DNA from: Bacteroidales bacterium UBA6397
Lineage (GTDB): Bacteria; Bacteroidota; Bacteroidia; Bacteroidales; UBA932
Assembly: GCA_002439875.1 (NCBI GenBank)
Contig: DJQB01000013.1
Location: 1 to 64,000, forward strand
DNA length: 64,000 nucleotides
Direction: 5' to 3'
Shown: one piece after another, positions 42,892 through 51,745 of the stretch
How positions within the stretch are numbered: the stretch's first letter is position 1
How the letters are laid out: each line of letters begins with the position of its first letter
Position numbers and translations under genes: made by a program
Notes under the pieces: model-generated
What the model saw: the letters and a program-made list of their open reading frames with translations, nothing else
The model's database searches: none
What the model was told of the DNA's origin: nothing

Positions 42892-43743
42892 CTACAGATT
42901 ATTCTTGGTGAAATGATTTGTTATCCAACGGCCTCCGAGACTGAGTATCAGAACTATAACCGTCAGCACAAGAGCGGCGGCGTAGGCTCTTCCGGGAAAA
43001 GGATCCGGCATTGTTATCCAGTTGAAGATCGCTAACGGCAATGTGGCTGTCGGTGAGGACAACGATGTCGCCACAGAATCCGAGAACCCCGCCGTGAACA
43101 TCACGGCCGCGGCATCACCGATAGCCTTTCCAACAGCAAGGAGCGTGGCTGTCGCCATACCGGGAAGGACCTGTCTCACAACGATTTTAAGAGTTTCCCA
43201 TTTCGTTGCCCCAAGAGAATATGCCGCGTCTATCATGTCGTCCGGCACAGAACGTGAGATCTCGTCTCCGCTTCTTATGAACATCGGGATTATAAGCAAT
43301 GTGCTCACTATGATTCCGCCCAGAACAGACGCTCTCATGCCGACCATGACCATTATCATGAACGCGAACGCGCCATATACTATCGAAGGTATTCCATAAA
43401 GCACATCATACACCAGTCGGGCCGCGTAAGACAACCAGTTCGAACGTCTCTTGTAAAGGTTCATGTAGAACACGACCGGGATGCTGACGCAGAGGGCGAT
43501 CAGCGTCGCCGGCGCCACGACTGCCACAGAACCGATGATCGCATTGAGAAAGCCGCCGTCATCAGTGGTGTTCCAATTCATGCCGGGCACGCTCGTCACC
43601 ATCTCCCAGGATATGGAGCCTACACCTTTCACGAAAATCGTGCAGATGATGGACATCACAAATGCCAACACCAACAGCACTGAGCCCCACATCAGCATTT
43701 TTACGATTGTCTCTTCGATGAATTTACTTTTGATTTTTCTCAT
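42892..43743 (-). CDS. pstA: Phosphate ABC transporter permease
   Basis: The 283-residue inner-membrane permease has about six helices (MWGSVLLVLAFVMSIICTIF; LIALCVSIPVVFYMNLY; LLIIPMFIRSGDEI) and the cytoplasmic EAA-type loop DMIDAAYSLGATKWETLKIVVRQVLPGMA, which contacts PstB. The N-terminal motif resembles PstA of Bacteroidales. It lies 2 bases downstream of the pstS-pstC fusion gene. Confidence 0.94.
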   Translation of the reverse strand: MRKIKSKFIEETIVKMLMWGSVLLVLAFVMSIICTIFVKGVGSISWEMVTSVPGMNWNTTDDGGFLNAIIGSVAVVAPATLIALCVSIPVVFYMNLYKRRSNWLSYAARLVYDVLYGIPSIVYGAFAFMIMVMVGMRASVLGGIIVSTLLIIPMFIRSGDEISRSVPDDMIDAAYSLGATKWETLKIVVRQVLPGMATATLLAVGKAIGDAAAVMFTAGFSDSVATSLSSPTATLPLAIFNWITMPDPFPGRAYAAALVLTVIVLILSLGGRWITNHFTKNNL

Positions 43744-43745
43744 GG

Positions 43746-45677
43746 CTAACTCTTTTTCTGGACGTTATAAAGAATTATGCGTGAAAGGACATTGAAGAAT
43801 ATTACTATCGCGAGCAGGAGCAGCGCCGCAAACATAATGGCAGACTCGTAAAGAGGGACTGATGCCATCTCGCCATAATTATTGCCTATCAGAGCGGGAA
43901 GCGTATAGAAACCCTTGAACAATGATTTTGGAATTGCAGGGATACTTCCGCACACCATCATCACCGCGATTGTCTCGCCCATCGCCTTGGACAATGCGAG
44001 CACCACAGCAGCGAATATTCCAGGAAGGGACTTCCGCAGGACTACCTTCTTTGTCGTCTGCCATTGAGTCGCTCCCAATGACATTGACGCGTCCCTTAGA
44101 TCCTGAGGGACAGTCGAGAAGATCTCTACAAACAGGCTTACCATTATCGGCAAGATCATCAAGCAAAGCACAAGAGCTCCGGTAAGCAGGGAGTATCCTG
44201 TCACCGGAATCAGTAAAAGGATCCCCCACACACCATAGATCACCGACGGCAGTGCTGCGAGAATGTCCAATGCCGGGAAAACGAACTTGCGGACAATCTT
44301 CTTTGAATATTCTGTCAATGATATCGCAGTAAGAAGTGAAAGCGGAAGTGCGATACAGATTGCTATTAATGTCACGGACAGTGTACCCGATATAAAAGGA
44401 AGGAATCCGAACTTTTTCTGTGATGGTTTCCACTCAGAGGATGTCACAAGACTCCAGAATGAATTTTCCTGAAGAATCGGCATTGACTTCCACAGCAGCC
44501 CGACGATCATTGAAACAAGCAGAAGCGCGGATGAGACTGTGAACACAAACATGATCGCGGAAGAAAGATTCTGCTTATATATACGCTTCTTGTTCCATGA
44601 TTTCATAAATGCCGACCCGCTGAGAAGGGCAATGATACCGAAAAGCCCAACTATGAAAATTATGACTGCATTGTCTGTGTTGTTCCCCCTTAGATCGGCC
44701 GCGCGTCTTGAAGATCGCAGCAGCTTCATATTCTCGCTATGCACCTTTCCGGATATTCTTACATAGCCGGCAGGTTCGTTGAACTTCTGTCCCTCTTTCA
44801 GCACATACTTTAGGAATGCCACTGATGCGGAATCCTTAGGCGCTCCTTTCGACACGAAGTAGAGATTTCTTGCCGGCGGTGTGGGAAACGATCCTCTTTC
44901 TATCGTATGGACAAGTTTCTCTTTGGTGTCGTAACAGTTCTCTTCATCATCTATGTGCCCGTCCATGTCAGAGTCTATCGGAAGCATGGCCAACCCTTCT
45001 TGTTGAAGATGAGTCTGAGGGTCATATGCGTAGGCCAGATTATTGAATCCGATTCCCCATTTGTCTTTCTGGACAGCCTGGGCGATTCCCGGATCACCGA
45101 ACACGGCTGTCCCGACAAGGTCTTCCTGCTTGGCACTGAACCAGTCCGCAAAAGTCTGGGCGGCTCCACAGGCATCAGAACGCGTATAGACGTTAATCTT
45201 ATGATTGTCATTGTTTCCCAGAAGCTGTCCCCAGGTCTTGATTTCTCCTGTCACCCAGATCTTGCGTGCCTCATCGGAAGTGATGCCGCGCCTTTTTAGT
45301 GTGTCAATGAATGGGTTGGCGGAGTTGATGTCCGGGATCACAGCGTCCTTGCCCACCACAAAAGCTATGGCGCCGGCTTCCCGTTCTTCGTCATGCAGTT
45401 CTCTAGAGAGCATGGCATAGTCAACCATTCCGTTCAATACGTCTGTCATGCCCTTGCCCGCACCTCCGGCCGACACGTCGATCTTCACGTCTGGATACTT
45501 TACCTGAAATTCATTGGACCATTGAACCGAAAGCGGATACAGAGCAAAGGCTCCTGAGATGGAAACCTGCCCGTCAAGTTTCTTATGGCTGCTTCCGTCC
45601 GTACCTATGTCGCATGAGACAAACATGCAGATGACGGAAAGTATTGCAAAAAGATGTTTTAATATCTGATGTCGCAT
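43746..45677 (-). CDS. PstS-PstC fusion: phosphate-binding lipoprotein joined to ABC permease
   Basis: One 643-residue chain combines the two proteins. Residues ~1-310 are a PstS-type binding protein: lipobox MFVSC, then SISGAFALYPLSVQW, SAGGAGKGMTDVLNG, TRSDACGAAQTFADWF and GIGFNNLAYAY. A perfect 12-residue EF-hand-type loop (DSDMDGHIDDEE) lies near residue 240. A hydrophobic linker helix (AVIIFIVGLFGIIALLSG) leads to a PstC permease with about six helices and the EAA loop DLRDASMSLGATQWQTTKKVVLRKSLPG. The chain ends LSRIILYNVQKKS. There is no separate pstS or pstC here. Lipid anchoring would hold the binding domain on the outer face of the inner membrane. Confidence 0.9.
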   Translation of the reverse strand: MRHQILKHLFAILSVICMFVSCDIGTDGSSHKKLDGQVSISGAFALYPLSVQWSNEFQVKYPDVKIDVSAGGAGKGMTDVLNGMVDYAMLSRELHDEEREAGAIAFVVGKDAVIPDINSANPFIDTLKRRGITSDEARKIWVTGEIKTWGQLLGNNDNHKINVYTRSDACGAAQTFADWFSAKQEDLVGTAVFGDPGIAQAVQKDKWGIGFNNLAYAYDPQTHLQQEGLAMLPIDSDMDGHIDDEENCYDTKEKLVHTIERGSFPTPPARNLYFVSKGAPKDSASVAFLKYVLKEGQKFNEPAGYVRISGKVHSENMKLLRSSRRAADLRGNNTDNAVIIFIVGLFGIIALLSGSAFMKSWNKKRIYKQNLSSAIMFVFTVSSALLLVSMIVGLLWKSMPILQENSFWSLVTSSEWKPSQKKFGFLPFISGTLSVTLIAICIALPLSLLTAISLTEYSKKIVRKFVFPALDILAALPSVIYGVWGILLLIPVTGYSLLTGALVLCLMILPIMVSLFVEIFSTVPQDLRDASMSLGATQWQTTKKVVLRKSLPGIFAAVVLALSKAMGETIAVMMVCGSIPAIPKSLFKGFYTLPALIGNNYGEMASVPLYESAIMFAALLLLAIVIFFNVLSRIILYNVQKKS

Positions 45678-45728
45678 CTATTCTTCCGTTCTTGATGGTC
45701 TTTTAGGGTAATGGTTCGTTCAAACCAT

Positions 45729-45759
45729 CAAATTTATGAATTGTATGCGAATTATCAAA
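45729..45759 (-). promoter_or_regulatory. Bacteroidota-type promoter for the pst operon
   Basis: On the minus strand TTTG (45759-45756), 19 bases, TAAATTTG (45736-45729), about 52 bases before the pstS-pstC ATG. I see no obvious Pho box. Confidence 0.65.
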
Positions 45760-45915
45760 ATATGGAAAGATACAATAAGAAATATAGAGAATGATTTTGA
45801 TGATCTTGTATTTTACAAGTGCATAATTTTGAATTTTCTTTTTTCTGACCATTATCGGATCAAGTGGGTCAGTAATCGCTAATAATAGCTTATATTCGCA
45901 CATAATAATTAGATT

Positions 45916-47208
45916 ATGAGAAGGTTTTTTATTGCGGTGTCAGTGGCTTTTGCCGCTGTGATGTCGATGAACGCGCAGACGGGTGCATGGACTGGCAAGT
46001 TGAAGGTATCGGGCGTTGAGTTGGCGCTCATATTCAACATAGGGGAAGAGTCGGCCACTCTTGACGTGCCGGATCAGGGGGCGAAGGAGATTCCGGTCGA
46101 GGTGTCAAGGGACGCTGTGGGCGGCATCACGCTTGATGTTCCAGCGATAAACGCCTCGTTCAAGGGGTTCTGGGCAGGAACGGTAATCGCTGGGACTTTC
46201 ACCCAGCATGGAATGTCTTTCCCGATGACGCTTACGCCGGGCGCACCGGTCATCAGACGGCCGCAGACTCCGGTCGGGCCGTTCCCTTACACCACCGAGC
46301 AAGTGTCGTTCAGTAACGGAGACGCTGTCTTGAAAGGAACTCTGACTCTCCCTGAAAACTGTGACAGGAAAACTCCCGTACTGATTATGGTGACTGGTAG
46401 CGGTCTCCAGAACCGTGACGAGGAAATTTTCAGCCACAAACCGTTCGCTGTCATAGCCGACGCTTTCGCAAGGGCGGGAATAGCAACGCTCAGGTACGAT
46501 GACCGGGGATTCGGGGAATCGACAGGTGATGTTGTGCTTTGTACGACAGAAGATTTGAAGAACGACGCCTTGGCCGGAGTTCGGCTTTTGAGGGGGCGGT
46601 TCGACAAGATAGGAGTCCTTGGTCATAGCGAGGGCGGCACCATCGCATTGATGCTTGCCAGTGAGAAACAAGTTGATTTTGCCATAAGTCTGGCCGGAAT
46701 GATTGTCTCCGGAGCCGAGACGTTGCTGGCTCAGAACAAGCAAGCCTGCCAGGCCGCTGGTCTGTCTGAACCAGAGATTGATGCCTACTGTCGTCTGTTG
46801 TCCGACACATTCGATGCTGTCAAGACAAAATCACCGTTGCCTTCCGTGGACAATTATGACCTCTCTGATGCCTTGCGACAAAACTATGCTCAGGTGCTGA
46901 ACCAACTCCAGTCTCCTTACATGAAGTATTTCATCGGCTTTGACCTATCCGGCAGTCTTGCCGGAATCACCTGTCCGGTGATGGCTCTGAATGGTACGAA
47001 AGACTCTCAGGTACAGTGCGAAAGAAATCTGGATGTCCTGAAGTCCAGCCTCCCGTCATGTGGCAAGAATCTCATCAAAGCAGAGGAAGGATTGAACCAT
47101 CTCTTCCAGCACTGCACCACCGGAGCTTTCTCTGAATATAAAGAAATAGAGGAAACCATCTCCCCGGAAGTCCTTTCCGAGATGATCACCTGGATCAAAT
47201 CTCTGTAA
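45916..47208 (+). CDS. Secreted alpha/beta hydrolase
   Basis: The 430-residue protein has a signal peptide (MRRFFIAVSVAFAAVMSMNAQ). An N-terminal ~100-residue beta module of the DUF3887/lipocalin-like kind (GAWTGKLKVSGVELALIF) is followed by an alpha/beta hydrolase. It has the oxyanion motif VTGSGLQNRDEE, the RYDDRGFGES element, the nucleophile elbow GHSEGG and a His in EEGLNHLFQ near the end. Substrate is probably an ester or peptide of the envelope; it cannot be fixed. It is transcribed alone, divergent from the pst operon. Confidence 0.85.
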   Translation: MRRFFIAVSVAFAAVMSMNAQTGAWTGKLKVSGVELALIFNIGEESATLDVPDQGAKEIPVEVSRDAVGGITLDVPAINASFKGFWAGTVIAGTFTQHGMSFPMTLTPGAPVIRRPQTPVGPFPYTTEQVSFSNGDAVLKGTLTLPENCDRKTPVLIMVTGSGLQNRDEEIFSHKPFAVIADAFARAGIATLRYDDRGFGESTGDVVLCTTEDLKNDALAGVRLLRGRFDKIGVLGHSEGGTIALMLASEKQVDFAISLAGMIVSGAETLLAQNKQACQAAGLSEPEIDAYCRLLSDTFDAVKTKSPLPSVDNYDLSDALRQNYAQVLNQLQSPYMKYFIGFDLSGSLAGITCPVMALNGTKDSQVQCERNLDVLKSSLPSCGKNLIKAEEGLNHLFQHCTTGAFSEYKEIEETISPEVLSEMITWIKSL

Positions 47209-47304
47209 TTCCTCGTGCGTCAAGGCCAAAGTTCTGCGCACGAATCCAATGAATAAGCACCTCTCGTGAGTGAACAGGTCCGTTCCACGCACAGAAAAAA
47301 TTAT

Positions 47305-47312
47305 TACCTTTG
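47305..47312 (+). promoter_or_regulatory. -7-type box upstream of the M13 peptidase
   Basis: TACCTTTG fits TAnnTTTG and ends 33 bases before the chosen ATG. No clear -33 element is seen. Confidence 0.4.
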
Positions 47313-47345
47313 TGGTTTGAAGTTGAACAAATATATTCATGGAAT

Positions 47346-49364
47346 ATGAAAAAAAGTTTTGTGATTATGGCTTCAGTGTTTGCGATGGCGGCCTGCGGCC
47401 CTAAACAGCAAGTTGAAAAGGTTCCGGCCATTGACCTTGCTAACCTTGACACCACGGTCTCTCCGGCGGTTGATTTCTATCAGTACTCCACCGGCGGATG
47501 GCAGAAGAACCACCCTTTGAAGCCTGAATATGCCCGTTTCGGCTCATTTGACCAGCTGAGGGAGAACAACGTCAAGAGACTCAACGATTTGTTTGCAGAG
47601 ATGGGGACTCTGAAAACGGTAAAAGGCACAGTCGAGCAAAAGATCTCCGACCTCTACAAGCAGGGACTCGATTCCACAAGGCTGAACGCGGAGGGCGCCG
47701 CCCCTTTGAAGAAATATGTCGATGAGATTTACGCGGCGGCTGACAAGGACGCCCTCGTGAAGATCATCGCCGGGCTGCACAATGTCTCCGAAAGTCCATT
47801 CTTCAGCGCTTACGTGATGTCAGACCTTGCCGACAGCGATAACCAGATTCTTTACCTTGGACAGGGCGGTCTTGGAATCGGTGACCGTGACTATTACGTC
47901 GAGGCCGAGAACGCGGCGATCAAGGAAGGTTACCGTAACTTCCTCGCCAAGGTGTTCACTCTGACCGGAGTCGCCGAGCCGGAGAAGGCTGCCGCAAATG
48001 CTCTCGCTGTTGAGGATGTCCTCGCCGCCAACTCCTGGACCAGCGTGCAGGAGAGAGACATCCAGGCACAGTACAACCCTTGCTGCACCGAGGTACTCAT
48101 CAAGAATTACCCTGGCTTCGACTGGAAGCTCTATTTCGGGACCAGAGGAATCGCCGACCAGCGGAAACTGATCGTCGCCGAACCTTCCTTCTTCAAGGCT
48201 TTCAGTGAATATTTTGGTGATGCGGATATCAATGTCCTCAAGGACTATGTGGCAGGACAGCTCATTCAAGGAGCGACCGGATCTCTAAGCGATGACTTCT
48301 ACACAGCGTCATTCGACTTCTTCAGCGCCCAGATGTCTGGAATCAAGGAGCAGAAGCCTCGCTGGAAGAGGGCGATGCAAGTTCCGAACAGCATCCTTGG
48401 AGAGGCTGTGGGCAAGATGTATGTCGCCAAATACTTCCCAGAGTCATCAAAGACAAAGATGCTTGATCTCGTTGAGAACCTCAAGAAGGCTTTCAGCCAG
48501 CACATCGACGAACTGGATTGGATGAGCGATTCCACAAAGGCCAAGGCCCACGAGAAACTGGACAACTTCACGGTGAAGATCGGCTATCCTGACAAGTGGA
48601 AAGATTACTCTACGCTTGACATTGATCCAGAGAAGAGCTACTATGAGAATCTCCGCGCCGCCGGGGCATGGTACGTGGCGGACAATATGTCCAAACTCGG
48701 CAAGCCGACAGACAGGACCGAGTGGGGGATGTCCCCTCAGACTGTCAATGCCTACTATAATCCTACGACGAACGAGATCTGCTTCCCTGCCGCTATCCTC
48801 CAGCCTCCGTTCTTCAACGCGGACGCTGACGACGCTGTCAACTACGGCGGCATCGGGGTAGTGATCGGCCACGAGATGTCCCACGGATTTGACGACCAAG
48901 GCAGGCTCTTCGACAAGGACGGGAATATGTCCGACTGGTGGACCGCGGAGGACGATGAGAAATTCAAGGCCAAGGCCCAGGTGCTTGTCGCCCAGTTTGA
49001 CTCTGTTGAGGTTGTGCCGGGAGTCCACGCCAACGGTAAGCTTTCGCTCGGCGAGAACATAGGCGACCACGGCGGCCTCAGCATCTCATACACCGCGATG
49101 GAGAACGTCAACGCGGGCAAGAACATCGGCCTCATCGACGGCTTCACTCCGGAGCAGAGATTCTACCTCTCCTACGGCGCGATCTGGGCGCAGAACATCA
49201 CCGATGAGGAGAAGGTGCGCCTGACCAAACTCGACGTGCACTCTCTCGCCGTGAACCGTGTGAACGTGTCCTTGAGAAATTTCCAGACATTCTTCGACGC
49301 CTTCGGCATCAAGGAAGGCGATCCGATGTGGCGTCCGGAAAGCGAAAGGGTTCATATTTGGTAA
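47346..49364 (+). CDS. M13-family (neprilysin/PepO-like) metallopeptidase lipoprotein
   Basis: The 672-residue zinc endopeptidase starts at MKKSFVIMASVFAMAAC, with lipobox AMAAC. The N-terminal M13 domain (AVDFYQYSTGGWQKNHPLKPEY) and the C-terminal catalytic domain are complete: zinc site VIGHEMSHGFDDQG, third-ligand region SLGENIGDHGGLS and the closing GDPMWRPESERVHIW. The usual ENxAD reads ENIGD. It probably degrades oligopeptides in the periplasm or at the surface. A longer in-frame start lies upstream of the signal peptide and is rejected. Confidence 0.93.
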   Translation: MKKSFVIMASVFAMAACGPKQQVEKVPAIDLANLDTTVSPAVDFYQYSTGGWQKNHPLKPEYARFGSFDQLRENNVKRLNDLFAEMGTLKTVKGTVEQKISDLYKQGLDSTRLNAEGAAPLKKYVDEIYAAADKDALVKIIAGLHNVSESPFFSAYVMSDLADSDNQILYLGQGGLGIGDRDYYVEAENAAIKEGYRNFLAKVFTLTGVAEPEKAAANALAVEDVLAANSWTSVQERDIQAQYNPCCTEVLIKNYPGFDWKLYFGTRGIADQRKLIVAEPSFFKAFSEYFGDADINVLKDYVAGQLIQGATGSLSDDFYTASFDFFSAQMSGIKEQKPRWKRAMQVPNSILGEAVGKMYVAKYFPESSKTKMLDLVENLKKAFSQHIDELDWMSDSTKAKAHEKLDNFTVKIGYPDKWKDYSTLDIDPEKSYYENLRAAGAWYVADNMSKLGKPTDRTEWGMSPQTVNAYYNPTTNEICFPAAILQPPFFNADADDAVNYGGIGVVIGHEMSHGFDDQGRLFDKDGNMSDWWTAEDDEKFKAKAQVLVAQFDSVEVVPGVHANGKLSLGENIGDHGGLSISYTAMENVNAGKNIGLIDGFTPEQRFYLSYGAIWAQNITDEEKVRLTKLDVHSLAVNRVNVSLRNFQTFFDAFGIKEGDPMWRPESERVHIW

Positions 49365-49444
49365 AACAATCGTGACGGGCCTGAAATCTTCATCAAAGAA
49401 CATTGCCTGTCCCGGCACAAGCCTATTCATAAAGGAATAATTCT

Positions 49445-50620
49445 TTGGACGCGTCAAGGTTCATAGCCGGACGCCTCCGTTTCGGAGGAAGGATAGCGAT
49501 GGTCTCCATCGCTGTCTCTTTCCTGATAATGATTGTCTCCGTCTCCGTCTCGTCCGGATTCAGGAACGAGATCAGGGACGGCATTTCTGACCTTACGGGA
49601 GATGTGCAGCTGATGCCAGTGGATATGAACTACATCAGCGAGGCCTCCCCGATATCGGTCAACCAGAGTTTCCTGCCTGACATTGAGGCAGTCCCGGAAG
49701 TTAAGAGCGTCACGCCGGCTGTCTATAGGGCGGGAATCGTCAAGAAAGGGGAGAGCATTCACGGAGTACTGTTCAAAGGGACTCCGCGAGGCGGATCTGA
49801 ATCGGACTCGGTGCGGCTCGGAGTCTCCATCCCGGCCAGACTGTCTGAAATGCTTGACCTTAAAGTAGGGGACAAACTTCTGACTTATTTCGTCGGAGAG
49901 AAAGTCAAAGTCCGCAACTTCAACATCACCAGTCTTTACGATGGGGTGATGGACGGTACAGACAACATCATCGTTCTGGCTGACATCGCCGATCTTCAGA
50001 GACTTGACGGATGGACATCCGACGAGGTGTCCGTCCTGGAATTGACATTGGCTCCTGATGCCAAGACTGACGCTGGAATGCGGGCGGTCACGGACGAGGT
50101 GGGCCACATAGCGCTTCAGAATGCCGGAGACGATGATGACACACTGGTCGCGACCTCAGTGATCAGCCGTTATCCCCAGATTTTCGACTGGCTGAACCTC
50201 ATTGACTTCAATGTCCTGTTCATCCTCGTGTTGATGACCATAGTGGCGGGATTCAACATGATTTCCGGTCTACTCATAATGCTGTTCCGTAACATCTCCA
50301 CAATAGGCACTCTCAAGTCTTTGGGAATGACCGATAAAGCCATTGCAAAGGTGTTTCTCCGGGTAGCCTCCGTGATTGTGTTCAAAGGAATGACTGCCGG
50401 CAACACCATTGCCTTGCTGCTGTGCGGAATCCAGAGGTGGACTCATGTCATAAAACTGAATCCGGAGAATTATTTCGTGCCGTTTGTCCCGGTCCGTATT
50501 GATCTGCCTGCGGTGTTGGCCGCCGATCTATTTTCCTGGATTGTCATTATGATTCTCCTCCTGATTCCTTGCCTGTTCATCTCCAAGGTCGACCCTGCCC
50601 AGACTGTCAGGGCTCAGTAG
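49445..50620 (+). CDS. FtsX/LolC-like ABC transporter permease
   Basis: The 391-residue protein has an N-terminal helix (RIAMVSIAVSFLIMIVSVSVSSGF), a large extracytoplasmic domain (MacB-PCD-like), and three C-terminal helices (FNVLFILVLMTIVAGFNMIS; RVASVIVFKGMTAGNTIALLLCG; WIVIMILLLIPCLF). It ends KVDPAQTVRAQ, as in lipoprotein-release permeases of Bacteroidales. The ATPase partner is not adjacent. I see no in-frame ATG upstream after the stop at 49430; a TTG at 49445, with AAAGGA nine bases before it, is the best start. The last 93 bases overlap the MltF-like gene on the opposite strand. Confidence 0.85.
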   Translation: MDASRFIAGRLRFGGRIAMVSIAVSFLIMIVSVSVSSGFRNEIRDGISDLTGDVQLMPVDMNYISEASPISVNQSFLPDIEAVPEVKSVTPAVYRAGIVKKGESIHGVLFKGTPRGGSESDSVRLGVSIPARLSEMLDLKVGDKLLTYFVGEKVKVRNFNITSLYDGVMDGTDNIIVLADIADLQRLDGWTSDEVSVLELTLAPDAKTDAGMRAVTDEVGHIALQNAGDDDDTLVATSVISRYPQIFDWLNLIDFNVLFILVLMTIVAGFNMISGLLIMLFRNISTIGTLKSLGMTDKAIAKVFLRVASVIVFKGMTAGNTIALLLCGIQRWTHVIKLNPENYFVPFVPVRIDLPAVLAADLFSWIVIMILLLIPCLFISKVDPAQTVRAQ

Positions 50621-51745
50621 GATACGCTCCACATCCTCGGTCTCCTCGATCATCACCAATGCTGTGTCCGCAGGCTGAACCTTGTACCTTGGCTCGCGTC
50701 CATTGAATATGTCATATTGGTTAAGCACGGCCTTGACGTAGGCCACTGTCTCATTCCCTTTGAACTTGCCATGCCTGACATCCTCCGTAAGCAGGATGGA
50801 GTCCCTTCCCATCTGTGGCAGAACCGCACAGAGGTTCTGCCAAGTCCCCGGATCTATGCCTTGGGAACGGGCCAGATTGATGCAGTCATAGAGCCTTCCC
50901 TCTCCGGCGTTGTAGGCGGCGAGTGTAAATTTAACGAGTTCCTCCTCGTTGGCGGCGGTGCCACGGAACTTGTTCTGAAGCCTTGAGATGTAGGTCGCCC
51001 CGGCCTCGATGTTCTCTTGGGGATCCAGAAGGTCCTCGATCTCGTAACGGTCAGCTGTACGTGGCATCATCTGCATGAGTCCGAACGCTCCCCGATGTGA
51101 GTTCGCCTGGATCCTGAATCTGGACTCGCACCAGATGAGGGCCGCGAACATCTTCCAGTCCCAACCGATCCGCTTGGCGTTTTTCTTGATCAGATCGTCG
51201 TAGGGACTTATTATGGCGGGATTCTTTTTGACTCCTTTCCGGTAAGGGTTGTAGCCATGGAAGAATCTGGAAATCATGTCGGCATATTCATTGCTCCCTT
51301 TGAAGTTGTTGAGCCAGCGGATGATCCCTTTTTGCCTCTTCCTGTCTGCGGTCATGACCCAAGAGACCGGGACTTCACCAAGAGGAAACGTCATGAACTC
51401 TTCGCTTTCGGGAATATCCTCGGCCGGCAGCGCAAGAATATCAATGCCGCCTGCCCTCAGCGAATCCAGGCAAGACCAGTCATCCGCTGTCAGGAATATT
51501 CTTACAGAGTCCTCCAGATAGTCAGCCAGTCTCTCGGCCAGTTCATAGCAATAGCCTGTCTGATAGCCATCGGACAGTTGGTCCTTCAGTTTCAGGGCGC
51601 ATCGGATCAAGTCGCCGCTGAATATGCCTTTAGGGTCGTCCTGGTTTCCGCTTCGTTCGCTGAAAGGAATGATGATAAGCACCAACAAAGTTGGTATCAA
51701 GTACTTGAGAAACTTTTTCGTCACCCTTTTCAGCCCCATGTCCAT
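50528..51745 (-). CDS. MltF-like membrane-bound lytic murein transglycosylase
   Basis: The enzyme should cleave peptidoglycan glycan strands. The 405-residue protein has an N-terminal membrane segment (YLIPTLLVLIIIPF), a periplasmic binding-protein-like domain (YCYELAERLADYLEDSVRIF to EYADMISRFF), and the SLT catalytic domain with Glu in IWCESRF, followed by GAFGLMQMMPRTA and AAYNAGEGRL. I choose the ATG that overlaps the porin stop by one base (TGATG) instead of the upstream TTG. The last ~30 residues are polar and low-complexity and lie opposite the FtsX-like coding end, so this tail was probably gained by overprinting. Confidence 0.88.
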   Translation of the reverse strand: MDMGLKRVTKKFLKYLIPTLLVLIIIPFSERSGNQDDPKGIFSGDLIRCALKLKDQLSDGYQTGYCYELAERLADYLEDSVRIFLTADDWSCLDSLRAGGIDILALPAEDIPESEEFMTFPLGEVPVSWVMTADRKRQKGIIRWLNNFKGSNEYADMISRFFHGYNPYRKGVKKNPAIISPYDDLIKKNAKRIGWDWKMFAALIWCESRFRIQANSHRGAFGLMQMMPRTADRYEIEDLLDPQENIEAGATYISRLQNKFRGTAANEEELVKFTLAAYNAGEGRLYDCINLARSQGIDPGTWQNLCAVLPQMGRDSILLTEDVRHGKFKGNETVAYVKAVLNQYDIFNGREPRYKVQPADTALVMIEETEDVERILLSPDSLGRVDLGDEQARNQEENHNDNPGK

